DNA from: JAOPZY01 sp036495025
Lineage (GTDB): Bacteria > Actinomycetota > CADDZG01 > JAHWKV01 > JAOPZY01
NCBI GenBank assembly: GCA_036495025.1
Contig: DASXNO010000304.1
Coordinates: 1-12,395 of the forward strand
Length of the DNA: 12,395 bases
Direction of reading: 5' to 3'
How positions within the stretch are numbered: position 1 is the first letter of the stretch; the number at the start of each line of letters is the position of its first letter. Positions 6,672 through 12,395 of this stretch are shown piece after piece. The notes below the pieces were generated by a model, which worked only from the letters and a program-made list of their open reading frames with translations, had not been told where the DNA came from and did no database searches. The translations under genes and the position numbers were made by a program.

Positions 6672-7765
6672 AGCGGCCCTGGATCCTGCTGGGGATCCTG
6701 GCGGCGCTCATCGTGGCGGCGGGAGTGTTGTCGGGGCCGTCGGCCGGCGGCGACGGCGGGCCCCAGGGCACGCTGGCACTGCGCCGCTACCTCGCGGCAA
6801 TGGGCCTCACCGTCCGCAACGGCGCCACCCCGCCGGACGGCCCCGGCGTCTTCGTCCTCCTCACCGACCTCCGCGATACCAAACAGGCCGGCGAGCTCGT
6901 GTCCTGGGCCCGGGCAGGCGGCACGCTGGTGGTTGCCGATCCCGAGTCCGAGACCGCCGCCGGCGCAGGGGTCGGGACGGTGGGGAGGGTCGGTCACTAC
7001 GCCTTCGGGCCGGCAAAGCTGGCGCCCGGATGCGTCACCCCCGAGATCGACGGCGTGCACACCCTCGCCGTCGATGCCGGGGACTCGGTGCTTGCGTCGG
7101 GGCCCGGTGGCGTCGGGTGCTTCCCGATCAGCGAGGGGGCCTTCGAGGTCACGGCCCCGACGGGCAGCGGGAAGGTCGTCGTCCTGGGCGGGATCTCGCC
7201 CCTCACCAATGCACTCCTCGGCAAGGCGGACAACGCGGCATTCGCCAGGGGCGTGTTCGGCGCCGGGGGCCCGGTGGTCTTCGGTCCCCCGCTGCCCCCG
7301 GGAGCTGCCGGACCGAGGGGGCTCGTCGGCTCGCTGCCGGCGGGTGCCCGCATCGTGCTGTTCCAGATCGCCCTGGCGGCCGTGATCTTCGCGTTCGTGC
7401 GTGGCCGGAGGTTCGGCAGGCCGACGTTCGAGGAGATCCCCTCCCCCGTGCCGTCCGGCGAACTCGTCCACGCCGTGGCTCGCCTGTACCGGTCCGCCCG
7501 GGCCCGGGCATTCGCGGGCGACACCCTGCGCCGGGGAACCCGGCGGCGCCTGCGGGCCCGCCTCGGCCTCGGCCCCGAGCCCCCGGCGGCGCCCGGCGGC
7601 GCCGACGAGGCCCTATCCTCGACGGTGGCCCAGCTCTCCGGCAGCGACCCGGAGCAGGTACAACGGCTGCTCCACGGGCCGGGCCCCGCCACCGAGGAGG
7701 AGCTGATCACCCTCGGCCGCGAGCTGGAGGAGCTGCGGCGGCGGGTCGAGGGATCGTGGACGTAG
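6668..7765 (+). CDS. DUF4350 domain-containing membrane protein
   Basis: The 365-residue product starts at GTG 6668, overlapping the preceding TGA by 4 nt (GTGA). It has an N-terminal transmembrane helix (about 5-22) and an extracytoplasmic DUF4350 domain of about 200 residues. That domain includes TLALRRYLAAMGLTVR (35-50), a FVLLTD strand (62-67), SWARAGGTLVVADP (79-92) and VVVLGGISPLTNALL (170-184). A second helix lies at about 227-245, followed by a cytoplasmic tail rich in Arg and Glu with predicted helices (ELITLGRELEELRRRV, 345-360). DUF4350 is related to the GATase1-like fold that also appears in BatA-type proteins, but no catalytic triad is apparent to me. The gene sits directly before MoxR, as in other actinobacteria, where it is thought to be a membrane partner of the MoxR/DUF58 pair (inference). 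Confidence 0.83.
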   Translation: MKRPWILLGILAALIVAAGVLSGPSAGGDGGPQGTLALRRYLAAMGLTVRNGATPPDGPGVFVLLTDLRDTKQAGELVSWARAGGTLVVADPESETAAGAGVGTVGRVGHYAFGPAKLAPGCVTPEIDGVHTLAVDAGDSVLASGPGGVGCFPISEGAFEVTAPTGSGKVVVLGGISPLTNALLGKADNAAFARGVFGAGGPVVFGPPLPPGAAGPRGLVGSLPAGARIVLFQIALAAVIFAFVRGRRFGRPTFEEIPSPVPSGELVHAVARLYRSARARAFAGDTLRRGTRRRLRARLGLGPEPPAAPGGADEALSSTVAQLSGSDPEQVQRLLHGPGPATEEELITLGRELEELRRRVEGSWT

Positions 7766-7824
7766 AAGCCCAGAGGCGCCCCTCAAGGCGGCCGGTACAA
7801 GCGAACGAGGCGGAAAGGGCCAGG

Positions 7825-8775
7825 GTGGCAGAGCCGAACGAGGCGCTGGCTGCGGTGCGGGCCGAGGTGGCCAAGGCCGTCAAGGGCCAGGAACCGGTGG
7901 TCTTCGGCGTGCTGGCCGCCCTGCTGGTGCACGGCCACGTCATCCTGGAGGGCGTGCCGGGCGTCGCCAAGACGCTGCTCGTCAAGGCGTTGGGGCGCTC
8001 CCTGTCGCTCGATTTCCGCCGCATCCAGTTCACCCCCGACCTGATGCCGTCGGACGTCACCGGCAACATGGTGTACGAGTCCGCCGCCGGGACGTTCCAT
8101 TTCCGCCCCGGGCCGCTGTTCGCCAACCTCGTCCTGGCCGACGAGATCAACCGCACACCGCCGAAGACGCAGGCCGCCCTGCTCGAGGCGATGGAGGAGC
8201 GCCAGGTCACCGTCGAGGGCGAGGCGCATCCCCTGCCGTCGCCCTTCCTCGTCGTGGCGACGCAGAACCCGATCGAGTTCGAGGGCACCTATCCCCTGCC
8301 CGAGGCACAGCTCGACCGGTTCCTCCTCAAGCTGCGGGTGGGCTACCCGGGCCCGCAGCCGGAGCAGGAGGTCCTCAGGATGCACCACGAGGGCCGGGAC
8401 CCCCACGACCTCGCGGCCCTCGGCGTCCGGCCGGTGGCCGGGGCGGCTGCCCTCGAGGCGGCCGCGCGCGAGGTCGTCGGCGTCACCGTGGCCGACGAGC
8501 TGTTCGGCTACATCTGGGCCCTGGCGGACCAGACCCGGCGGAGCCCGTCGCTGGCACTCGGCGTGAGCCCCCGGGGCGCGGCCATGCTCCTCAGCGTCGC
8601 CAAGGCGTGGGCGTACCTGTCGGGCCGGGCCTTCGTGACGCCCGACGACCTGAAGGCGCTCGTGAAGCCGGCGTGGCGGCACCGGATCGTGCTGCGGCCG
8701 GAGGTCGAGATGGAGGGGGCGACCACCGACGCCGTCCTCGACGGCGTGGTGGAGCGGGTCCCGGTCCCGAAGTGA
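7825..8775 (+). CDS. MoxR-family AAA+ ATPase
   Basis: The 316-residue product is a complete MoxR-type AAA+ ATPase, a chaperone-like motor that typically helps assemble or activate a vWA-domain partner. Visible motifs are Walker A GVPGVAKT (43-50), IQFTPDLMPSDVTG (67-80), Walker B LVLADE followed by INRTPPKTQAALLEAMEE (102-125), sensor 1 ATQNP (145-149), the GTYPLPEAQLDRF segment with the likely arginine finger Arg165, and the sensor 2-like GVSPRG (246-251). I prefer GTG 7825: AAAGGG (7814-7819) lies 5 nt before it. The 23 codons between the alternative GTG 7756 and 7825 have only 17 GC-ending codons, against 95 of the next 100, so they look non-coding. Starting at 7756 would overlap the DUF4350 gene by 10 nt and give 339 residues. 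The stop overlaps the DUF58 start by 4 nt, matching the known functional pairing. Confidence 0.95.
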   Translation: MAEPNEALAAVRAEVAKAVKGQEPVVFGVLAALLVHGHVILEGVPGVAKTLLVKALGRSLSLDFRRIQFTPDLMPSDVTGNMVYESAAGTFHFRPGPLFANLVLADEINRTPPKTQAALLEAMEERQVTVEGEAHPLPSPFLVVATQNPIEFEGTYPLPEAQLDRFLLKLRVGYPGPQPEQEVLRMHHEGRDPHDLAALGVRPVAGAAALEAAAREVVGVTVADELFGYIWALADQTRRSPSLALGVSPRGAAMLLSVAKAWAYLSGRAFVTPDDLKALVKPAWRHRIVLRPEVEMEGATTDAVLDGVVERVPVPK

Positions 8776-10115
8776 GTCCCCGGCGCAGCCCCGGCGCCGG
8801 GCGTCCGGGCATGTACGCCACCCCCCGGTTCGTCGTGGTCGTGCTGGCGGCCTCCGTCGTGGCCATCCTGCTGCCCGGGCCCGCATGGCTGGACCTGCTG
8901 GCGGTCAACCTGGCGGCCCTGGTGAGCCTCGCCATCGATGTGGGGATCGCCCCCCGGGCGGGCTCCCTGCAGGCGAGGTGGGACATCCCCGAGGTGGTGG
9001 CGCTCGACCGCCCGGCGAAGGGGTCGCTGCACCTGCACAACCCCACCGGCCGGCGGCTCAAGGTCGCCACGCACGAGGCCGCCGCCCCGTCGACGGGCCT
9101 GTATCCCGCCCGGCAGAGCACGGTCCTCGACGGGCATGGATGGGGCGTCCTGGAGGAGGACATCGTCCCCAGCCGGCGAGGCCGCCTGACGCTCGGACCG
9201 CTGACCGTCCGCACCGAAGGGCCGCTCGGGCTGGGGGGACGGCAGCGAAGCCTGCCGCTCGTCGCCCGGCTCAAGTGCTACCCGGCGCTGCCCGGGCGAA
9301 AGCAGGCCGAGCTGCGCCTCCAGCGGGCGAGGATGCTGCAGAGCGGGGACCGGCTGTCGACCATCCGGGGCGGCGGCGGGGAGTTCGACTCGCTGCGGGA
9401 GTACCACCCCGACGACGAGTTCCGCCGGATCAACTGGCGGGCGACGGCTCGCAGCACGAAGACCATCTCCAACACCTACCGCGAGGAGCGCAACCAGCAG
9501 GTGCTCCTGCTGGTCGATGCGAGCCGGACGATGGCGGGGACGGTGGCGGGGGTCCCGCGCTTCGAGCACACCCTCGACGCCGGCATCGCCCTGGCCGAGC
9601 TGGCGGGGCGGATCGGCGACCACGTAGGCATGGCGGCCTTCGGCGCCGACGTGCTCGTCACCGCCGGTCCCCGCAGCGGCCGCAGCCAGGCCCGGCGCAT
9701 CCTCGACCTGCTGTTCGACCTGCAGCCGTCGCTCGACGCCCCCAACTACCGGCGCGCCTTCGCATCCGTGCTGACCCGGTACCGCCGCCGCGCCCTGCTG
9801 GTGTTGCTGACCGAGCTGACGGATCAGGCTGCGATGGAGGGTCTCTTCCAGGCGCTGCCCATGCTCACGAGCCGCCACCTCCTCGTGGTGGCATCCGTGG
9901 TCGATCCCGCCATCGAGGCCGAGGCGACCCTCGTCCCCACGACGAGCGAGGACGCCTACGGCAAGGCGGCGGCCGCGGCATCGATGGCCGCCAGGGCCGA
10001 CGCTGCGGCCCGGCTGGTTGCGATGGGTGCGACGGTGGTGGACCGGCTCCCGGAGGACCTGGCGGGGGCGCTGGCGGACCAGTACCTGCGGATCAAGTCG
10101 CAGGGAACGCTGTAG
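8772..10115 (+). CDS. DUF58 domain-containing protein (vWA-like MoxR partner)
   Basis: The 447-residue product has one or two N-terminal transmembrane helices (about 18-35 and 38-58), a beta-rich middle region, the DUF58 signature SLREYHPDDEFRRINWRATA (207-226), and a C-terminal vWA-like domain starting at VLLLVDASRTM (244-254). The DASRT sequence corresponds to the DxSxS metal-binding loop, with Thr in the last position. DUF58 proteins are the usual partners of MoxR ATPases, and the tail likely faces the cytoplasm, where it could contact MoxR. GTG 8772 overlaps the MoxR stop by 4 nt (GTGA); ATG 8811 is a possible later start, but neither has a strong ribosome-binding site, so coupling is probable. 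The last 23 nt overlap the convergent SpoIIM gene. It is the last gene of the operon. Confidence 0.92.
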   Translation: MSPRRSPGAGRPGMYATPRFVVVVLAASVVAILLPGPAWLDLLAVNLAALVSLAIDVGIAPRAGSLQARWDIPEVVALDRPAKGSLHLHNPTGRRLKVATHEAAAPSTGLYPARQSTVLDGHGWGVLEEDIVPSRRGRLTLGPLTVRTEGPLGLGGRQRSLPLVARLKCYPALPGRKQAELRLQRARMLQSGDRLSTIRGGGGEFDSLREYHPDDEFRRINWRATARSTKTISNTYREERNQQVLLLVDASRTMAGTVAGVPRFEHTLDAGIALAELAGRIGDHVGMAAFGADVLVTAGPRSGRSQARRILDLLFDLQPSLDAPNYRRAFASVLTRYRRRALLVLLTELTDQAAMEGLFQALPMLTSRHLLVVASVVDPAIEAEATLVPTTSEDAYGKAAAAASMAARADAAARLVAMGATVVDRLPEDLAGALADQYLRIKSQGTL

Positions 10116-11112
10116 GGCGGTCGAGGGGATTGTCCTCCGGCGGCGGGAGCACCGGGCCCGGTTGCGTGTGGCGCCGCAGCGGGACGAAGAGGACCACGAC
10201 ATAGGCGGCGGCGACCACGACCCCGAGGGTGATCGACAGCGCGTGGTTGATCCCGGACGGCGTGATGAAGCCCTCGATGAGCGCGGCCAGCCCGAAGGCG
10301 GGGACCACGCCGACCATGACGAAGACGGCGTCGCGCGCCTCGGCGACGAGAGACTGGCCCCGGGTCCGGTCCCCCGGCTCGATCAGGCTCCACCCCATGC
10401 GCAGGCCCGCCCCGGAGGCGATGCAGATCGCGGTCAGCTCGAGCAGACCATGGGGCAGGATGAGCGGCCAGAAGATGCCGGCTTTCCCGGCGGCCTGGTA
10501 GGCACCCGCCAGCGTGCCGAGCAGCAGGCCGTTCTGGGCGACGAAGTAGATGCTGCCGATGCCGAGGGCGAGCCCGGCGACGAACGAGAGAAGGGCGACC
10601 CGGACGTTGTTGATGAAGATGAAGGTGGACAGGCCGGCCGGGGCGACGCCGAGGTCGGGGCGGTGGCCACCCGCGCGCTGGACGGCGTCACGGGCGAGCG
10701 GCGGGAGCAGCCCGGCCTGGGCCTCACGGGAACCGGCGACCCAGACGTCGACGACGCCCGAGACCACGACCATGACCGCCGCGACCACGAGGATGAACGG
10801 CAGCGTCCGTCGTGCTGCCTCGCGGTAGCGGGGGCCGAACAGCTTGACGACCTGGCGCCAGCTCCGGGCCCGGGACCCGTAGAGGGCGGAGTGGGCGACG
10901 CCCACCACCCGGTTGAGGTAGGCCTCCAGCCGGGGGTCCCGATAGCGGGTCCGGACCTCGGCAAGGTGGGCCGATGCGCGAAGGTAGAGCCGGACGAGGT
11001 CGTCGATCTCCGGCCCCGTACGCCTGGCCAGGCCTCGGCCGCCCTTGGCGCAGGCCCGCTCCAGGCGGTCCCATTCCGGCCGATAATGCTCGATGAACGA
11101 GTCGATATCCAT
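10093..11112 (-). CDS. SpoIIM-family (stage II sporulation protein M-like) membrane protein
   Basis: The 339-residue product has a charged cytoplasmic N-terminal region of about 100 residues (DSFIEHYRPEWDRLERA at the start, typical of these proteins), then hydrophobic segments near 104-126, 163-198, 213-235, 262-284 and 292-312. The conserved family features are the FINN motif (Asn168-Asn169) and PHGLLELTA with His221 and Glu225 in the membrane. In Firmicutes SpoIIM is part of the DMP peptidoglycan-remodelling complex in engulfment. The actinobacterial relatives next to MoxR/DUF58/RDD genes are widespread in non-sporulating species and their role is unknown, so no sporulation role should be inferred. 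It is convergent with DUF58 (23-nt overlap) and divergent from the RDD gene. No strong ribosome-binding site precedes ATG 11112. Confidence 0.92.
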   Translation of the reverse strand: MDIDSFIEHYRPEWDRLERACAKGGRGLARRTGPEIDDLVRLYLRASAHLAEVRTRYRDPRLEAYLNRVVGVAHSALYGSRARSWRQVVKLFGPRYREAARRTLPFILVVAAVMVVVSGVVDVWVAGSREAQAGLLPPLARDAVQRAGGHRPDLGVAPAGLSTFIFINNVRVALLSFVAGLALGIGSIYFVAQNGLLLGTLAGAYQAAGKAGIFWPLILPHGLLELTAICIASGAGLRMGWSLIEPGDRTRGQSLVAEARDAVFVMVGVVPAFGLAALIEGFITPSGINHALSITLGVVVAAAYVVVLFVPLRRHTQPGPVLPPPEDNPLDRPTAFPAT

Positions 11113-11143
11113 CGTGGCTGCGAATCCCGCTGCTCCCTGCTAC

Positions 11144-11203
11144 CGGGGTGCTGCCGAACCGTTAGCGGACTGCTGCCGGACTGGCTACCGGACTGCTACC
11201 GGA
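11144..11203. repeat. imperfect 11-bp direct-repeat array in the SpoIIM/RDD divergent intergenic region
   Basis: The clearest units are CGGACTGCTGC (11166-11176), CGGACTGGCTAC (11177-11188) and CGGACTGCTAC (11189-11199), followed by a partial CGGA. Two more degenerate units, CGGGGTGCTGC (11144-11154) and CGAACCGTTAG (11155-11165), keep the same phase. A period of about one helical turn places all units on one DNA face, as in multi-site binding regions for response regulators. It is not CRISPR: there are no spacers. Confidence 0.55.
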
Positions 11204-11215
11204 AGGAACGGCGCC

Positions 11216-11254
11216 ATGCGGCGTGAGGCGAGGCGACCGGTGCGGCGACCATGA
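11216..11254 (+). CDS. putative leader peptide / upstream ORF (MRREARRPVRRP) before the RDD gene
   Basis: GGAAGGA at 11201-11207 is a strong ribosome-binding site, 8 nt before an ATG at 11216. That ATG opens a 12-codon frame, MRREARRPVRRP, in which six of twelve residues are arginine. Its TGA (11252-11254) overlaps the ATG of the RDD gene (ATGA). The RDD start itself has no good ribosome-binding site within normal distance, so the uORF may load ribosomes for coupled translation, and arginine supply could affect it. The strand of Arg codons may also be only GC-rich bias (CGG, CGA, AGG). No homology can be assessed at this length. Confidence 0.35.
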   Translation: MRREARRPVRRP

Positions 11255-12048
11255 GCACCCAGCGCCACTCTATCGTCACCCCGGAGGCGGTGGCGGTGAG
11301 CGTCGACATCGCGGAGCTCGGCTCCCGGGTGGGGGCCGGTCTCGTCGACGGCCTGATCCTCGGTGGCGTCCTGACCGTCGTCCAGATCCTCGTCGGCGTC
11401 GCCGGGACCCTCGGCATCCTGGGTCTGGGCGGGGACCTCGCAACGGCGCTCTACGCTGGCTTCCTCCTCCTCGTCGCGTTCGGGTACCACCCCTTCTTCG
11501 AGGAGATCTGGAATGGCCGCACCCCGGGGAAGCGGGCATTCGGGCTCCGGGTCGTCCAGACCGACGGCCAGCCCGTTGGTCTCGGGCCCGTGCTGCTCCG
11601 AAATCTGCTGCGGCCGTTCGATGTCGCGCTGGTGCTGGTCGGGGCATTCCTGATCCTCTTCACGAGGCGCCGGCAGCGGCTCGGCGACCTGGTGGCCGGC
11701 ACGATCGTCGTCCGCCAGCCGAAGATGGCGCAGCCGTCGCCCGTGTCGCTGCAGATCCCGCCCGACGCCGACCTGCCCCCCCTCGACACGACCCTGCTCA
11801 CCGAGGAGGAGTACGAGCTGATGCGCTCCTTCCTCGAGCGCCGCTGGCAGCTCACCCCCGCCGCCCGCGTGGCGCTGGGCAACGAGCTTGGCAACCTGGC
11901 GTGGTCGAAGGTGCCGGGGGCCCAGTCCTACCCGTGGGGCCCGGAGGTGCTGCTGGAGGCGGTGCTGGTGACGGTGCGGCGCCAGTCCCTTGGGATTTCG
12001 GGGGGGATTTCGGGGGGATTTCGGGGCACGGCCCCCGAACTGAGGTAA
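11251..12048 (+). CDS. RDD family membrane protein with C-terminal cytoplasmic extension
   Basis: The 265-residue product has the RDD domain at about 8-158. Arg26 and Asp33 lie in SRVGAGLVDGLILGG around the first helix, a second helix is at about 64-80, WNGRTPGKRAFGLRVVQTDG spans 87-106, a helix lies at about 120-138, and RRQRLGDLVAGTIVV (140-154) carries the second conserved Asp146. RDD proteins are small multi-helix membrane proteins of poorly known function, and a subset is proposed to be ion exchangers. Residues 160-245 form a soluble extension (LTEEEYELMRSFLERRWQLT, then YPWGPEVLLEAV), which I recall from relatives beside SpoIIM genes. It was placed at ATG 11251 because it begins MSTQRHSIVTPEAVAV, just before the first helix, and because of the ATGA overlap with the leader ORF. 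Its last codons are a Gly/Ile/Ser/Phe repeat from a G-tract region. Confidence 0.9.
   Translation: MSTQRHSIVTPEAVAVSVDIAELGSRVGAGLVDGLILGGVLTVVQILVGVAGTLGILGLGGDLATALYAGFLLLVAFGYHPFFEEIWNGRTPGKRAFGLRVVQTDGQPVGLGPVLLRNLLRPFDVALVLVGAFLILFTRRRQRLGDLVAGTIVVRQPKMAQPSPVSLQIPPDADLPPLDTTLLTEEEYELMRSFLERRWQLTPAARVALGNELGNLAWSKVPGAQSYPWGPEVLLEAVLVTVRRQSLGISGGISGGFRGTAPELR
11992..12026 (+). repeat. ATTTC/G-tract tandem repeat with G-quadruplex pattern at the RDD 3' end
   Basis: ATTTC occurs at 11995-11999, 12007-12011 and 12018-12022, separated and flanked by G-runs of 3, 7, 6 and 4. The pattern of four G-runs of at least three with 5-nt loops satisfies the canonical G-quadruplex formula on the coding (mRNA-like) strand. 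Unit lengths are 12 and 11 nt, so the repeat is not in phase with codons and encodes an irregular GISGGISGGF tail. Length variation by slippage would change the last residues. Confidence 0.6.
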
Positions 12049-12053
12049 TAACG

Positions 12054-12074
12054 GCGCGTCTACGCGCTATTTTT
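12054..12074 (+). terminator. intrinsic (Rho-independent) terminator after the RDD gene
   Basis: GCGCG (12054-12058) and CGCGC (12063-12067) form a perfect stem with loop TCTA, extended by a possible G-T pair, and are followed at once by TATTTTT (12068-12074). It lies 6 nt after the RDD stop codon. The other side has only a TTATTA-like run (12046-12051 region), so action on the convergent FmdB transcript is less certain. It is the clearest terminator in the window. Confidence 0.75.
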
Positions 12075-12118
12075 ACTTCGGTTCGTGCGTCAACGCTGGT
12101 CTGCGACCCGATTGGCCC

Positions 12119-12361
12119 TCAGCGGCTGCCGCAGCCGCAGCTCCCACCGCAGCAACCGCCGCCGCCCATGCCCATGGCGCCCATCGGGGCGGCAGACGGG
12201 CTCGGCGAGGAGCCGCGGCCGATGCCTGCGATGACCGAGATCAGGCGACGGGTGGCGGCGCTGTGGCAGGTCGGGCACGCCACCGCGTCGGCCTTGGCCG
12301 AGGTCGTGATGGCCTCGAAGCGGCCGTCGCACTCATGGCAGAGGTACTCGTGCAGTGGCAT
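12119..12361 (-). CDS. FmdB-type zinc-ribbon protein
   Basis: The 80-residue product has the FmdB/CxxC_CxxC_SSSS putative regulatory zinc-ribbon layout: MPLHEYLCHECDGRFE at the start with Cys8-x2-Cys11, then CPTC with Cys29-x2-Cys32, and the conserved ATRRLIS just after. The C-terminus is rich in Gly, Ser, Met and Cys, ending GGGGCCGGSCGCGSR, as is common in this family. The four ribbon cysteines suggest zinc binding. A regulatory role was proposed from the formamide/amide-utilisation locus that gave FmdB its name, but the general function is unknown. It is convergent with the RDD gene and lies just inside the right edge. The tail cysteines 70, 71, 75 and 77 might bind a further metal (inference). 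Confidence 0.9.
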   Translation of the reverse strand: MPLHEYLCHECDGRFEAITTSAKADAVACPTCHSAATRRLISVIAGIGRGSSPSPSAAPMGAMGMGGGGCCGGSCGCGSR

Positions 12362-12369
12362 CGATCTCG

Positions 12370-12375
12370 ATTGTA
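12370..12375 (-). promoter_or_regulatory. putative -10 element of the FmdB gene, implying a leaderless transcript
   Basis: On the minus strand TACAAT matches TATAAT at five of six positions. Its downstream end is 8 nt before ATG 12361, so transcription would start at or within about 3 nt of the start codon. No Shine-Dalgarno sequence precedes the ATG, which fits a leaderless mRNA, common in actinobacteria. The -35 position would fall at or beyond the right edge and cannot be checked. Confidence 0.5.
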
Positions 12376-12395
12376 GCCGCTGTCCCCGCCGGCGG

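Noticed and set aside
10093..11112. Evidence for endospore formation from the SpoIIM gene
   Set aside because: Actinobacterial SpoIIM relatives in this neighbourhood occur in non-sporulating species; the name alone does not imply sporulation.
11144..11203. CRISPR array
   Set aside because: The units are contiguous 11-12 bp direct repeats with no spacers and there are no cas genes.
10018..11226. 402-codon plus-strand frame antisense to the SpoIIM gene
   Set aside because: Asp/Gly/Arg-rich shadow; the minus strand has a clear SpoIIM protein with membrane helices.

Overview
This 12.4 kb window looks like chromosome from a very GC-rich bacterium, most likely an actinomycete in the broad sense (Actinomycetota). 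Many GTG starts, almost exclusively G/C third codon positions in the main genes, an actinobacterial-type GlgP and a MoxR/DUF58/SpoIIM/RDD gene set all fit. I cannot place it below phylum. I see no insertion sequence, integrase, tRNA, rRNA or CRISPR array.

Left part (1-907). A RibD C-terminal-type reductase on the minus strand runs off the left edge. It is less GC3-rich than the rest: a hand count gives 149 of 196 codons ending in G/C, against 95 of the first 100 codons of the MoxR gene. Upstream of it lies a strip of open reading fragments in two frames that could be a decayed gene. A sigma70-like promoter then leads into glgP.

Middle (908-4647). A complete alpha-glucan phosphorylase gene (glgP) is followed by a lipoprotein of the nitrate/sulfonate/taurine solute-binding family. 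The lipoprotein has its own apparent promoter and a perfect 8-bp inverted repeat at the predicted transcription start. No permease or ATPase gene accompanies it.

Main operon (4780-10115). Five tightly packed plus-strand genes, three of the four junctions overlapping by 4 nt or more depending on start choice, encode a GPDPase-membrane-domain/YciC-like polytopic membrane protein, a DUF4129 protein, a DUF4350 protein, a MoxR-type AAA+ ATPase and a DUF58 (vWA-like) protein. A SpoIIM-family membrane protein converges on them with a 23-nt 3' overlap, and a divergently transcribed RDD-family membrane protein lies beyond it. This is the conserved actinobacterial MoxR neighbourhood (comparable, from memory, to the moxR2 region Rv3689-Rv3695 of M. 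tuberculosis). It probably works as a membrane-bound AAA+/vWA chaperone-like assembly, but its client is unknown.

Right end (12049-12395). A clear intrinsic terminator separates the RDD gene from a convergent FmdB-type zinc-ribbon gene, which appears to be expressed from a leaderless promoter.

The points most worth a second look are non-coding. They are an approximately 11-bp direct-repeat array between the SpoIIM and RDD genes, a 12-codon arginine-rich upstream ORF overlapping the RDD start, a G-tract repeat with G-quadruplex pattern at the RDD 3' end, the inverted repeat before the solute-binding protein, and the composition and reading-frame anomalies at the left edge.
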